Of a DNA stretch of 24,692 nucleotides, positions 7,699 to 15,464 are shown one piece after another. The DNA comes from Streptomyces bikiniensis (GTDB lineage: Bacteria > Actinomycetota > Actinomycetes > Streptomycetales > Streptomycetaceae). The translations under genes and the position numbers were made by a program. Positions within the stretch are counted from its first letter, which is position 1. Each line of letters opens with the position of its first letter. The notes beneath the pieces were generated by a model. That model searched no databases. It worked only from the letters and a program-made list of their open reading frames with translations, and had not been told where the DNA came from. Location: assembly GCA_000716465.1 (NCBI GenBank), contig JNWL01000066.1, positions 1-24,692 on the forward strand. Reading direction: 5' to 3'.

Positions 7699-8292
7699 AT
7701 GAGCACCGCCGCCGCCCCCGTCCGCTCCCTCCGGCCGGGCATCGTCCTCGCCGACCTCATCCCGGCGAGCCGCGCCCGCGACCTCGCCCTCGTCGTCGGC
7801 GGCGCCGCCCTCACCGGTCTCGCCGCGCAGCTCTCGGTGCCGGTCCCCGGCTCCCCGGTCCCGGTCTCCGGCCAGACCTTCGCCGCCCTGCTCGTCGGCA
7901 CCGCCCTCGGCGCCCGCCGCGGCTTCCTCTCCCTCGCGCTGTACGCGGTGGTCGGCATGGCGGGCGTGCCCTGGTTCGCGCAGGGCACCTCGGGCTACGG
8001 GATGCCGTCCTTCGGCTACGTCCTCGGCATGCTCCTGGCCGCCACCGTCGTCGGCGCCCTCGCCCGCCGCGGCGCCGACCGCTCGGTGCTCCGCACGGCC
8101 GGCGCGATGGCCCTCGGCTCCGCGCTCGTCTACGCGGTCGGCGTGCCCTACCTGGCCCTCGCCACCGGCATGACCCTCGGCCAGGCCGTCTCCGCCGGCC
8201 TCGTCCCGTTCCTCATCGGCGACGCCCTCAAGGCCGCCCTCGCGATGGGCGCCCTCCCGGCCGCCTGGAAGCTCGCGGGCCGCAGGGGCTGA
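7699..8292 (+). CDS. bioY: biotin transporter BioY (ECF S-component)
   Basis: A 197-residue membrane protein of the BioY family, the substrate-binding S-component of energy-coupling-factor biotin transporters. Visible family features are the N-terminal membrane segment ending in the PVPGSPVPVSGQTFA loop, the TALGARRGFLSLALY helix, GVPWFAQGTSGYGMPSFGY, and the C-terminal PFLIGDALKAALA segment. About six hydrophobic helices. Start ATG 7699 with GGAG about five bases upstream. No bioM/bioN (ATPase and T-component) genes lie next to it, so it must share an ECF module encoded elsewhere or act alone, as reported for some BioY proteins. A strong hairpin follows at 8305-8347. Confidence 0.95.
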   Translation: MSTAAAPVRSLRPGIVLADLIPASRARDLALVVGGAALTGLAAQLSVPVPGSPVPVSGQTFAALLVGTALGARRGFLSLALYAVVGMAGVPWFAQGTSGYGMPSFGYVLGMLLAATVVGALARRGADRSVLRTAGAMALGSALVYAVGVPYLALATGMTLGQAVSAGLVPFLIGDALKAALAMGALPAAWKLAGRRG

Positions 8293-8304
8293 ACCCCGTA
8301 CGGC

Positions 8305-8347
8305 ACGCGGAAGGGCCCCGGCGGAGTGCGCCGGGGCCCTTCCGCGT
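8305..8347. terminator. bidirectional terminator between bioY and the 185-residue gene
   Basis: Perfect 19-bp inverted repeat (8305-8323 with 8329-8347) with a 5-nt loop. It begins 13 nt after the bioY stop and ends 21 nt before the stop of the convergent minus-strand gene. Confidence 0.92.
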
Positions 8348-8368
8348 ACGCACGCACGCGTGCACGGC

Positions 8369-8926
8369 TCACACGTGGGCGAAGTACCGGTCCATCCAGC
8401 GCAGAGGCACGGCCTCCTCGTCCTCTTCCTCGTCCCCCTCGGAGGGGGCGAGGAACGGCGAATCCTCGTCGAGGGTCTCCAGGAACGCGGCGAACGCCTT
8501 GTCCCCGTAGAGGTCCACGGCCCCGTCGCACTCCTCCTGGAGCAGTTCGACGGGCACGTGGACGCAGTCCAGGGCGGCGCAGACCCCGTCGAGCCGGTCG
8601 AGGACCTCCGCGCCGGGCGTCTCCTCGCGGGCCGGCGCGGGGCCGACGAGGGGCCAGGCGGCGACGAAGGGCCCGTAGTTGCTCATCGGCACTTCGAGCG
8701 GTCCCTCCGTCCCCGCGTCCTCCGCCGGGACCACGACCGCGCCGTAGGAGGAGACGTCCTGCCCGTGCTCGGCCCGGGCGGCGGGGCCGAAGCGCTCGCG
8801 CGCGGCGTCGAGGAGCCGCCCGAACCGCTCCTCGGCGGCCGTCCAGTCGTAGTCGGCGGGGGCGTCCCCGGTGAAGGGGGCGTCATGTCGGCGCAGAAGC
8901 GCCCTGACCCGGTCGTACGGCAGCAT
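8369..8926 (-). CDS. acidic protein of unknown function, linked to permease C
   Basis: A 185-residue soluble protein that I do not recognise. It begins MLPYDRVRALLRRHDAP, has a middle section with SNYGPFVAAWPL and a helix-rich segment around VLDRLDGVCAALDCVHVPVELLQEECDG, and ends with a strongly acidic stretch (EGDEEEDEEA) before the tail WMDRYFAHV. No signal peptide, membrane segment or catalytic motif is evident. Start ATG 8926 is well supported by GGAAGGG upstream. It lies 26 nt behind the stop of permease C on the same strand, so the two are probably cotranscribed; a role related to that transporter is possible but unproven. The codon usage matches its neighbours. Confidence 0.8.
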   Translation of the reverse strand: MLPYDRVRALLRRHDAPFTGDAPADYDWTAAEERFGRLLDAARERFGPAARAEHGQDVSSYGAVVVPAEDAGTEGPLEVPMSNYGPFVAAWPLVGPAPAREETPGAEVLDRLDGVCAALDCVHVPVELLQEECDGAVDLYGDKAFAAFLETLDEDSPFLAPSEGDEEEDEEAVPLRWMDRYFAHV

Positions 8927-8952
8927 GCCGCCACCCTTCCGGGCGCCGTGCG

Positions 8953-10386
8953 TCAGCGGCGGGCGTCTTTCCCGACCCGCTCGCGGACCAGCGCGACCGC
9001 GACCACGAGCGCGGCCACGAGGAGCGAGAGCACGACCTGCTCACGCGCGCTGCCGCCGTCGTAGATCATGTAGCCGAGGACGAAGACGATCATGCCGATC
9101 GTCGCCCAGGTCAGGTACGGGAAGAGCCACATCCGCACGACCAGCTTCTCCGGCGACTCGCGCAGGATGATGCCGCGCATCCTCAGCTGGGTCACGCAGA
9201 TGACCAGCCAGACGAAGAGCGCCACCGCGCCGGAGGAGTTCAGCAGGAAGGCGAAGACGGTGTCCGGCCACTTGTAGTTGAAGAAGACCGCGACGAAGCC
9301 GAAGACGACCGAGCAGAGGATGGCCGTCCGCGGCACGCCCCGCCCGGTGGTGCGGGCGAAGGCCTTCGGGGCGTCGCCGCGCTGTCCGAGCGAGAAGGCC
9401 ATCCGGGAGGCGGTGTAGAGGCCGGAGTTCAGGCAGGACAGGACGGCCGTCAGGACGATCACGTTCATGACCTGGCCGGCCTGCGGGATGCCGATGGAGT
9501 CGAGGGCGGCGACGTACGAGCCCTTCTCGACGATCGACTTGTCGTTCCACGGCAGCAGGGTCAGGACCACGAAGATCGAGCCCAGGTAGAAGACGCCGAT
9601 CCGCCAGATCACGCTGTTGGTGGCCTTGGTGACCGCGCGCTGCGGGTCCTCCGACTCGCCGGCGGCCAGGGTGACGATCTCGCTGCCCATGAAGGAGAAG
9701 ACGACCATCAGCACACCGGTGAGGATCGCGCCCGCGCCCATCGGGAAGAAGCCCCCGGCGTCGGTGAGGTGCGCGAACCCGGCGCCCGGGTTGTCCGAGC
9801 CGGGCAGCACGCCGAAGACCGCGAGCAGGCCGACGACGACGAAGGCGCCGATGGCGACGACCTTGATGCCGGCGAACCAGAACTCGAACTCGCCGTAGGA
9901 GGCGACCGAGGCGAGGTTGGTGGCGGTGAGGACCACCATCACGATCAGCGCCCAGGCCCACTGCGGGACGGCCGGGACCCAGCCCTCCAGGATCACCGCG
10001 CCCGCGGTCGCCTCGACGGCGAGCACGACCACCCAGAAGAACCAGTACAGCCAGCCGATGCTGAAACCGGCCCAGCGGCCGAGGGCCTGGTCGGCGTAGG
10101 CGGAGAAGGAGCCGGAGGAGGGCCGCGCGGCGGCCATCTCGCCCAGCATCCGCATCACGAAGACGACCATGGCGCCGACGAGCGCGTACGAGAGGAGGAT
10201 CGCGGGGCCGGCCGCGGCGATGCCGGAGCCGGAGCCGACGAAGAGGCCGGCGCCGATGACGCCGCCGATGGCGATCATCGAGAGGTGGCGGTTCTTGAGA
10301 CCGGCCTTGAGACCGTCGGAGGAGTCGGGCGTGCCGGTGGTGCCGGTCGTGCCGTCGTCCTTCGTCAGGGTCGGTTGCGTGTTCAT
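8953..10386 (-). CDS. amino-acid permease C (APC superfamily, AAT family)
   Basis: A 477-residue membrane protein with about 12 helices and the AAT signature: LKNRHLSMIAIGG, then GGVIGAGLF at residues 41-49, RMLGEMAAARPSSGSFSAYADQA, and YGEFEFWFAGIKV. It differs clearly from permeases A and B (for example GSEIVTLAAGESEDP and SCLNSGLYTASRMAFSLGQRG), so it is probably a different specificity group, closer to GABA/aromatic-type permeases; the substrate remains unknown. The N-terminus has a Thr/Gly-rich soluble tail. I chose ATG 10386 because GAGGAAG lies just upstream; the frame is open 17 codons further but without support. The 185-residue gene follows 26 nt later. Confidence 0.93.
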   Translation of the reverse strand: MNTQPTLTKDDGTTGTTGTPDSSDGLKAGLKNRHLSMIAIGGVIGAGLFVGSGSGIAAAGPAILLSYALVGAMVVFVMRMLGEMAAARPSSGSFSAYADQALGRWAGFSIGWLYWFFWVVVLAVEATAGAVILEGWVPAVPQWAWALIVMVVLTATNLASVASYGEFEFWFAGIKVVAIGAFVVVGLLAVFGVLPGSDNPGAGFAHLTDAGGFFPMGAGAILTGVLMVVFSFMGSEIVTLAAGESEDPQRAVTKATNSVIWRIGVFYLGSIFVVLTLLPWNDKSIVEKGSYVAALDSIGIPQAGQVMNVIVLTAVLSCLNSGLYTASRMAFSLGQRGDAPKAFARTTGRGVPRTAILCSVVFGFVAVFFNYKWPDTVFAFLLNSSGAVALFVWLVICVTQLRMRGIILRESPEKLVVRMWLFPYLTWATIGMIVFVLGYMIYDGGSAREQVVLSLLVAALVVAVALVRERVGKDARR

Positions 10387-10480
10387 GGACGCTTCCTCGG
10401 GTGGGTGTGGGGGTGCTCGGATCGCGAGCCCGGGCATTCAACCCTGGGAGGGGGGCTGATCGGAACCCCCTATTCCGGAT

Positions 10481-10493
10481 CGTTGTACGAACG
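10481..10493. promoter_or_regulatory. small inverted repeat in the permease C / rpiB divergent region
   Basis: CGTT-N5-AACG, a perfect but short inverted repeat about 95 nt from both start codons. It could be an operator. Otherwise the 199-nt gap shows no feature; promoter boxes could not be assigned on either strand. Confidence 0.25.
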
Positions 10494-10585
10494 GCCGCGG
10501 GAGGGGCGAAGGTCCGTACCAGGGCGGACAAAGGTCCCGACCCCCCTGCCCACTACCCCGGTCCGGACGTGCCACACTCGGCACC

Positions 10586-11080
10586 ATGCGCGTCTACATC
10601 GGTTCCGACCACGCCGGCTACGAACTCAAGAACCACCTCGTCGAGTGGCTGAAGGCCCACGGCCACGAGCCCGTCGACTGCGGCCCCCACGTCTACGACG
10701 CCCTCGACGACTACCCGCCGTTCTGCCTGCGCGCCGCCGAGAAGACGGCCGCGGACCCGGACAGCCTCGGCATCGTCATCGGCGGCTCCGGCAACGGCGA
10801 GCAGATCGCCGCGAACAAGGTGAAGGGGGTGCGCGCCGCCCTCGCCTGGAGCGAGCAGACCGCCGCCCTCGGCCGCGAGCACAACAACGCCAACGTGATC
10901 TCCGTCGGCGGCCGGATGCACACGCGGGAAGAGGCGACCAAGTTCGTCGAGATCTTCCTCGACACCCCGTACTCCGGTGACGAGCGCCACACCCGCCGGA
11001 TCGACATGCTCACCGCCTACGAGAACACCGGCGAGCTCCCCCCGATCCCGGCCCACCACCCGCAGGAGCCGACCGCCTGA
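10586..11080 (+). CDS. rpiB: ribose-5-phosphate isomerase B
   Basis: A 164-residue RpiB/LacAB-family sugar-phosphate isomerase, interconverting ribose 5-phosphate and ribulose 5-phosphate in the pentose phosphate pathway. Motifs: GSDHAGYELK at residues 6-15, the phosphate-binding and catalytic loop GGSGNGEQIAANK at 66-78, and NNANVISVGGR. The general base is E72, as described for the M. tuberculosis type, where E. coli RpiB uses a cysteine. It is slightly longer than the usual 150 or so residues because of the C-terminal tail. The ATG at 10586 has no recognisable ribosome-binding sequence. Its stop codon overlaps the next start in the sequence TGATG (11078-11082), so the glycosylase gene is translationally coupled to it. 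Confidence 0.93.
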   Translation: MRVYIGSDHAGYELKNHLVEWLKAHGHEPVDCGPHVYDALDDYPPFCLRAAEKTAADPDSLGIVIGGSGNGEQIAANKVKGVRAALAWSEQTAALGREHNNANVISVGGRMHTREEATKFVEIFLDTPYSGDERHTRRIDMLTAYENTGELPPIPAHHPQEPTA

Positions 11081-11889
11081 TGCCCGAGGGGCACACCATC
11101 CACCGGCTGGCCGCCGACCACCGCGAGCGGTTCGGCGGCCGGCCCGTCCGCGTCTCCAGCCCGCAGGGCCGGTTCGCCGACTCGGCCGCCCTGCTCGACG
11201 GCGCCGTCCTGGAGACCACCGAGGCCCACGGCAAGCACCTCTTCCTCGGCTTCGCCGGCCGGGGCTGGGTCCACATCCACCTCGGCCTCTTCGGCAAGGT
11301 GACCTTCGGCGACGCCCCCGCCCCGCCGCCCGCCGACACCGTCCGGCTGCGGCTCGCGAACCCCGAGGCGTACGTCGACCTGCGCGGCCCCACCATCTGC
11401 GCCCTGATCACCGACGCCGAGAAGCGGGCGATACACGACCGCCTCGGCCCCGACCCGCTGCGCGACGGCGACGACCCGGACAAGGCATGGCGCCGGATCT
11501 CCACGTCCCGCACCACCGTCGCCGCCCTCCTCATGGACCAGAAGGTCGTCGCCGGCGTCGGCAACGTCTACCGCGCCGAGGTCCTCTTCCGGCACGGCAT
11601 CGACCCGTACCGCGCCGGCAAGGACCTCACCAGGGCGGAGTGGGACGCGATCTGGGCCGACCTCGTCCTCCTCATGCGCGAGGGCGTACGCCTCAACCGC
11701 ATCGACACCGTACGGCCCGAGCACACCCCCGAGGCCATGGGCCGCCCGCCCCGCGTCGACGACCACGGCGGCGAGGTGTACGTCTACCGGCGCGCCCGGA
11801 TGGCCTGCCACGTCTGCGGCACCGGCATCCGCACGGCGGACCTGGCCGCCCGCAACCTCTTCTGGTGCCCGGGCTGCCAGACCCGCTAG
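11080..11889 (+). CDS. nei: Fpg/Nei-family DNA glycosylase (endonuclease VIII type)
   Basis: A 269-residue base-excision-repair enzyme that removes oxidised bases and cuts the abasic site by beta/delta elimination. The N-terminus MPEGHT carries the catalytic proline (exposed after Met removal) and E3; MPEGHT is typical of Nei rather than Fpg (MPELPE). K52 in AHGKHLF is the conserved lysine. The helix-two-turn-helix lies near DQKVVAGVGNVYRAE, and the C-terminal zinc finger uses C243, C246, C263 and C266. The start ATG overlaps the rpiB stop by one base. It is complete. Which actinobacterial Nei paralogue it is cannot be settled here. A long-range inverted repeat, not a tight hairpin, follows. 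Confidence 0.93.
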   Translation: MPEGHTIHRLAADHRERFGGRPVRVSSPQGRFADSAALLDGAVLETTEAHGKHLFLGFAGRGWVHIHLGLFGKVTFGDAPAPPPADTVRLRLANPEAYVDLRGPTICALITDAEKRAIHDRLGPDPLRDGDDPDKAWRRISTSRTTVAALLMDQKVVAGVGNVYRAEVLFRHGIDPYRAGKDLTRAEWDAIWADLVLLMREGVRLNRIDTVRPEHTPEAMGRPPRVDDHGGEVYVYRRARMACHVCGTGIRTADLAARNLFWCPGCQTR

Positions 11890-12051
11890 GGCCTGCCCGG
11901 CGGACCACGGCCGGGGCCGCGACGCCCGGCACGGCACCTCGCCGCGTTGCCGAAACGCCGCGACAGCTCCGCCATCGACCCGCTCCGGCGCCTTGCGGGG
12001 CACCGCACCGGACGCCGCGGCCCACCCGACCCCGATCCACCGGACAGGCCC
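11889..12051. repeat. 163-bp interval bounded by 12-bp inverted repeats
   Basis: Positions 11889-11900 and 12040-12051 are inverted repeats with 11 of 12 matches, bracketing most of the gap between the convergent nei and acetyltransferase genes. The interior is GC-rich with no gene. No target-site duplication is visible, so a long-range hairpin is more likely than a mobile element. Confidence 0.4.
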
Positions 12052-12063
12052 CAGCCCCCTGAG

Positions 12064-13305
12064 CTAGAACCCGTGCGGCAGCCACGGCGCGACCGGCGAG
12101 CCGAACGCCACCGACGCCTCCACCAGCGCGCCCTCCCGCAGCTCCCGCACCCGCCCGGCCGCCGCCAGGGACGTCAGCGGGACACCGCCCAGGTACGCCG
12201 CTCCCAGCTCCCGCACCGAGAGCGACAGGTCCGCCGGGTCCGAGGTCCGGACGCAGACCGCGCCCTTCGCGTCCCCGGTCAGCCGCCAACGCCCCTCGTT
12301 CCACGGACAGAACGCGTCCTCGACCTCGAACACCACGTCCACCGGCGCCTGGTACGTCCGCGCCTCCAGGGCCGGGCCCACCTCCACCAGGCGCACGTGC
12401 AGCCCGTCCCGCAGGGTCGGCTCGCACCGCCGCACGTCGTCCACCAGGTGCTGCCAGCCGTCGTCCACCGGCCGCCCCCAGAGCCGTACCGACGCCGTCA
12501 GGTCCACCGAGTGGAGGAACCGCCACAGCGCCGCCTCCGCCACCGGGTCGAGCGCCAGCAGCTGGCGCACGTTCACCGAGCCGTCGGCCCCCGCGAACGA
12601 CCAGTCCGGCTTGACCGCGTAGTGCGCGAAGCCCACGACCTCCCCGTCCCGCTCCGCCAGCACGCACAGCCGCGGCGAGGCCCCGCCCCGCTCGCCCTCC
12701 GGATCGATCAGCGGCAGCCGCTCCCAGCCCGGCAGCCGGGCGATCATCCCCGGCCGCGAGGACACCAGGCGCGCGTACACCGCCTCGCACGCCGCCGAGG
12801 ACTCCACCGGGTCCGCCTGCCGCAGCACCACCCCGTCCGTGCCCTCCGGCACCGCGAGCCGCACCCGGTTCGTGTCGATCACCGCCCGCAGCGAGTACGA
12901 AGCGATCCCGTAGCCGAACCGCCCGTAGATCCCCGGCTCCGACGCCGTGAGCACCGCCAGGAACTCGCCCGCGGCCCGCAGGTCGTCCAGCTGCCGCCGC
13001 ATCATCGAGGTCAGGATCCCGCGCCGCCGGTGCGTCCCCGCCACGCTCACCATCGTCACCCCGGCCGCCGGCACCGACGCCCCGCCCGGCACCGTGAGCC
13101 GGAAGGAGAACGACCCCGCCGTCCCCACGCACAGCTCCCCGTCCCAGGCGCCCAGGGAGCGGTCGAACTCGGTCAGGTCCCGCCACAGCCGTCGCTCCTC
13201 GGGCGACTCGGCCACCCCTCCGAAGGCGAGTTCGAGCACCCCGTACCAGCGGTCCCATTCGATCGGGTCGAGAACCCGCAGCTCAGTAGTCATGTCCCCA
13301 GTCAT
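12064..13305 (-). CDS. Eis-like GNAT-family N-acetyltransferase
   Basis: A 413-residue protein with the tripartite Eis architecture: an N-terminal GNAT domain, a second degenerate GNAT domain, and a C-terminal sterol-carrier-like domain. The acetyl-CoA motif is VSVAGTHRRRGILTSMM (residues 86-102). Y127 in EPGIYGRFGYG aligns with the Eis general acid Y126, and the chain ends in Phe (PHGF, F413), as in Eis, where the terminal carboxylate serves as base. Eis of M. tuberculosis acetylates aminoglycosides at several amines; homologues vary in substrate, so a resistance role is inference. Start ATG 13305; a second ATG at 13293 is possible, and neither has a clear ribosome-binding sequence. Divergent from the phosphatase gene. 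Confidence 0.87.
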   Translation of the reverse strand: MTGDMTTELRVLDPIEWDRWYGVLELAFGGVAESPEERRLWRDLTEFDRSLGAWDGELCVGTAGSFSFRLTVPGGASVPAAGVTMVSVAGTHRRRGILTSMMRRQLDDLRAAGEFLAVLTASEPGIYGRFGYGIASYSLRAVIDTNRVRLAVPEGTDGVVLRQADPVESSAACEAVYARLVSSRPGMIARLPGWERLPLIDPEGERGGASPRLCVLAERDGEVVGFAHYAVKPDWSFAGADGSVNVRQLLALDPVAEAALWRFLHSVDLTASVRLWGRPVDDGWQHLVDDVRRCEPTLRDGLHVRLVEVGPALEARTYQAPVDVVFEVEDAFCPWNEGRWRLTGDAKGAVCVRTSDPADLSLSVRELGAAYLGGVPLTSLAAAGRVRELREGALVEASVAFGSPVAPWLPHGF

Positions 13306-13397
13306 ATGCCATCGATATCAGCGGCCCGCGCCCGGGGCGACCCGATTTCGCGCACATTGTCACCGGGGTACCCCTGCACGACGCCGGACGGGATGGA

Positions 13398-13403
13398 TAG
13401 GGT
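13398..13403 (+). promoter_or_regulatory. -10 box directly before the phosphatase gene
   Basis: TAGGGT ends 8 nt before the ATG at 13412, so transcription would start within a base or two of the start codon. This suggests a leaderless or nearly leaderless message. No good -35 is seen at 17-18 nt. Confidence 0.4.
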
Positions 13404-13411
13404 CCAGGCCC

Positions 13412-14560
13412 ATGGGACACCGCGACGGAGTGAGCGCGTACGCGGCCCGGACACGCAGGCGCGTGCGCCGGGCCCGCGTTGCGCTGCGCAAGTCCGCCGT
13501 GGACTACTTCCGCGGGGACGGCGCCGACTGGCTCGCCTTCGCCGGGCTCCTCCTCACGATCCCGGCCATCGCCGCCGGCACCCTGGTCGACCCGGTCTGG
13601 TGCGCGCCCACCGCGCTCGCCCTGCCGATCGTGGCCGGCGGCCTGCTGCTGCGCCCCGCCAGCCTGCTCGGCCTGTACGCGGCCGCCGCGGGCGCCCTCA
13701 TCGTCGAGTCCGTGGTCCTCGGCCCGTACACCCAGGGCCCCGCCCGGGTCACCCCCGGCACCGTCCTCGTCGTCGCCGCCTGCGGCCTCTTCGGGCTCCT
13801 CATCGCCCAGTTCCGGGCCCGCGTCGGCGTGCCCTGGCGGCGCGGCGGCACCATGCTCTTCGACCTGCGCGAACGCATCCGGGTCCAGAGCGCCCTGCCC
13901 CGCCTCCCGCAGGGCTGGCACCGAGAGATGGCGCTGCGCCCGGCCGGCGGCCAGTCCTTCTCCGGGGACTTCGTCGTCGCCGCCCGCACCCACGGCGGAC
14001 GCACCCTGGAGGTCGTCCTCACCGACGTCTCCGGCAAGGGCATGGACGCGGCCTCCCGCTCCCTGCTGCTCTCCGGCGCCTTCGGCGGCCTCCTCGGCTC
14101 GCTCCCGCCGCACGGCTTCCTGCCCGCCGCCAACGGCTACCTGCTGCGCCAGAACTGGGACGAGGGCTTCGCCACCTCCATCCACCTCGTCCTCGACCTG
14201 GAGTCCGGCGACTACGAGCTCTACTCGGCCGGCCACCTGCCCGCCCTCCAGCTCCACGCGGGCAGCGGCCGCTGGGAGGAGAAGGAGGCCGAAGGGCCCC
14301 TCCTCGGCGTCTACGACGGCGCCGAGTTCCACCCGGTCAAGGGCTCCCTGCGCCCCGGCGACGTCCTGATGCTCTTCACCGACGGCCTGGTCGAGGCCGC
14401 CGACCGGGACATCGCCGAGGGCATCGACCGGCTCACCGGCGAGGCCGACCGCTGCGTCACCGACGGCTTCGACGGCGTCGCCTGGGACCTCATCGAGGCC
14501 GTCGCCAAGGACGTCAACGACGACCGGGCCCTGCTCCTGATCAGCCGCCGGTCCTCCTGA
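13412..14560 (+). CDS. membrane-anchored SpoIIE/PP2C-type serine phosphatase
   Basis: A 382-residue protein. A basic N-terminus leads into four hydrophobic segments (about residues 40-59, 65-80, 85-103, 116-133), then a cytoplasmic SpoIIE-type PP2C phosphatase domain to the end. Metal-binding motifs are present: FSGDF (D186), TDVSGKGMDAA (D205), LFTDGLVEA and NDDRALLLI near the C-terminus. Such enzymes dephosphorylate anti-anti-sigma factors in partner-switching systems, typically to release stress sigma factors; Streptomyces have many paralogues with unknown partners. No sensory PAS or GAF domain is visible, so the membrane part may sense signals. No anti-sigma gene is adjacent. Start ATG 13412 lies after a -10-like TAGGGT; the open frame further upstream lacks support. 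A strong hairpin follows. Confidence 0.9.
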   Translation: MGHRDGVSAYAARTRRRVRRARVALRKSAVDYFRGDGADWLAFAGLLLTIPAIAAGTLVDPVWCAPTALALPIVAGGLLLRPASLLGLYAAAAGALIVESVVLGPYTQGPARVTPGTVLVVAACGLFGLLIAQFRARVGVPWRRGGTMLFDLRERIRVQSALPRLPQGWHREMALRPAGGQSFSGDFVVAARTHGGRTLEVVLTDVSGKGMDAASRSLLLSGAFGGLLGSLPPHGFLPAANGYLLRQNWDEGFATSIHLVLDLESGDYELYSAGHLPALQLHAGSGRWEEKEAEGPLLGVYDGAEFHPVKGSLRPGDVLMLFTDGLVEAADRDIAEGIDRLTGEADRCVTDGFDGVAWDLIEAVAKDVNDDRALLLISRRSS

Positions 14561-14583
14561 GGACGCCTCCGGGCACACCCGGA

Positions 14584-14639
14584 CACGGGGACGGCCCCGG
14601 ACCGTCCCGCGCGGGGAGGCGTCCGGGGCCGTCCCCGTG
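14584..14639. terminator. bidirectional terminator after the phosphatase gene
   Basis: Perfect 19-bp inverted repeat (14584-14602 with 14621-14639) with an 18-nt GC-rich loop that can fold further. An alternative pairing joins GGACGCCTCC (14561-14570) with GGAGGCGTCC (14615-14624). It separates the phosphatase gene from the convergent acyltransferase remnant. Confidence 0.88.
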
Positions 14640-14651
14640 CGACCGCGGAGG

Positions 14652-15402
14652 TCAGGCCTGCTTCGCGGCCTCGTCCTTGCGGAAGGCCCAGGCCATCTCG
14701 GGCTCCGTCACCCACTTCAGCGCCTTGCGCACCGGGGGCGTGCAGAGCAGGGTCATCGCCGCCAGGGCGACCAGGGTGACCACCACCCGGCCCGGGTCCG
14801 TGGTGAGCCACGGGTGGTCCTCGAAGACGTCCAGGTACTCGGCCCCCGGATCAGGAAGCCGTGCAGGACGTAGCCGCAGATGGTGCCGGCGCCGAGGACG
14901 GTGAACCAGCGCCGGGTGCCCGGCACGAGGGAGAGGAACGCTGCGCACAGCACCAGCGTGCCGACGAAGAGGACCGCGACCAGGAACATGCCCCAGCCCA
15001 CGCCGGCACCCATCTCCTGCACGCTGCGGGAGCGGTAGAACCAGTTGAGGTAGAAGGTCGGCGCCTGCCAGTGGAAGAACGGCACCGCGGCGACGAGCAC
15101 GACGGCCGAGGCGATGCGCACGGGCCGCCGCCGCAGGAGGGCGAAGTGCTCCGGCTTCATGCTCAGCCCGATCACGAAGTACGGCGGGTGGCCTGGCTCC
15201 CCGCGATCACCGTGGGCCAGACGTGGCCCATGACGACGAGCAGGATCGCGAGGTACTTCGCGTCGTCGAAGTAGGGATCGCGCACGGTGGGCTTGCGCGG
15301 GGCCCCGCTCTGCGGCGCCGTCGCCGGGGCCGTCGACGTCTGCTCCGCCTCTCCGGGTTCGGAGGACGGAGCCTTGGCGTTGTTCTCCGTAGCGGAGGGC
15401 AT
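14652..15402 (-). pseudogene. acyltransferase-3 family membrane protein, decayed
   Basis: Remnant of an integral-membrane acyltransferase-3 (OafA/YrhL-like) gene, seen as three pieces in different frames. Piece 1 (15402 to about 15187) encodes a disordered N-terminus and the first helix, RDPYFDDAKYLAILLVVMGHVW. Piece 2 (about 15184 to 14848) encodes PYFVIGLSMKPEHFALLRRR through GTICGYVLHGFLIRG. Piece 3 (about 14842 to 14652) encodes AEYLDVFEDHPWLT through the tail DEAAKQA. Between pieces 1 and 2 the reading frame changes and, judged by family members as I know them, roughly 130 residues are missing. Between pieces 2 and 3 one base appears lost in the C run 14843-14847. With both lesions no full protein can be made. 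The intact parent would O-acylate a surface molecule. Confidence 0.85.
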
Positions 15403-15439
15403 CGGGAAGGAATCGGCCGTTACTCATCCTTATGTTCCC

Positions 15440-15464
15440 GGTTGATATGCCTTGTTCCGGGTAA
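15440..15464 (+). promoter_or_regulatory. candidate sigma-B-type promoter
   Basis: GGTT (15440-15443), 15 nt, then GGGTAA (15459-15464) fits the Streptomyces sigma-B consensus GNNT-N14-16-GGGTAC/T except the last base. It overlaps a 7-bp inverted repeat (15437-15443 with 15464-15470) and would give a leader of about 190 nt before the small membrane protein at 15661. The 258-nt gap 15403-15660 has no gene. Confidence 0.35.

Noticed and set aside
4430..10386. The three permeases as one amino-acid transport operon.
   Set aside because: bioY on the opposite strand and its terminator split the group, and permease A has its own terminator; only A and B could be cotranscribed.
11947..14904. Long plus-strand frame of nearly 1,000 codons crossing the acetyltransferase and phosphatase genes.
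   Set aside because: It crosses two divergent real genes and a terminator and has an Arg/Pro-rich translation with no recognisable domain.
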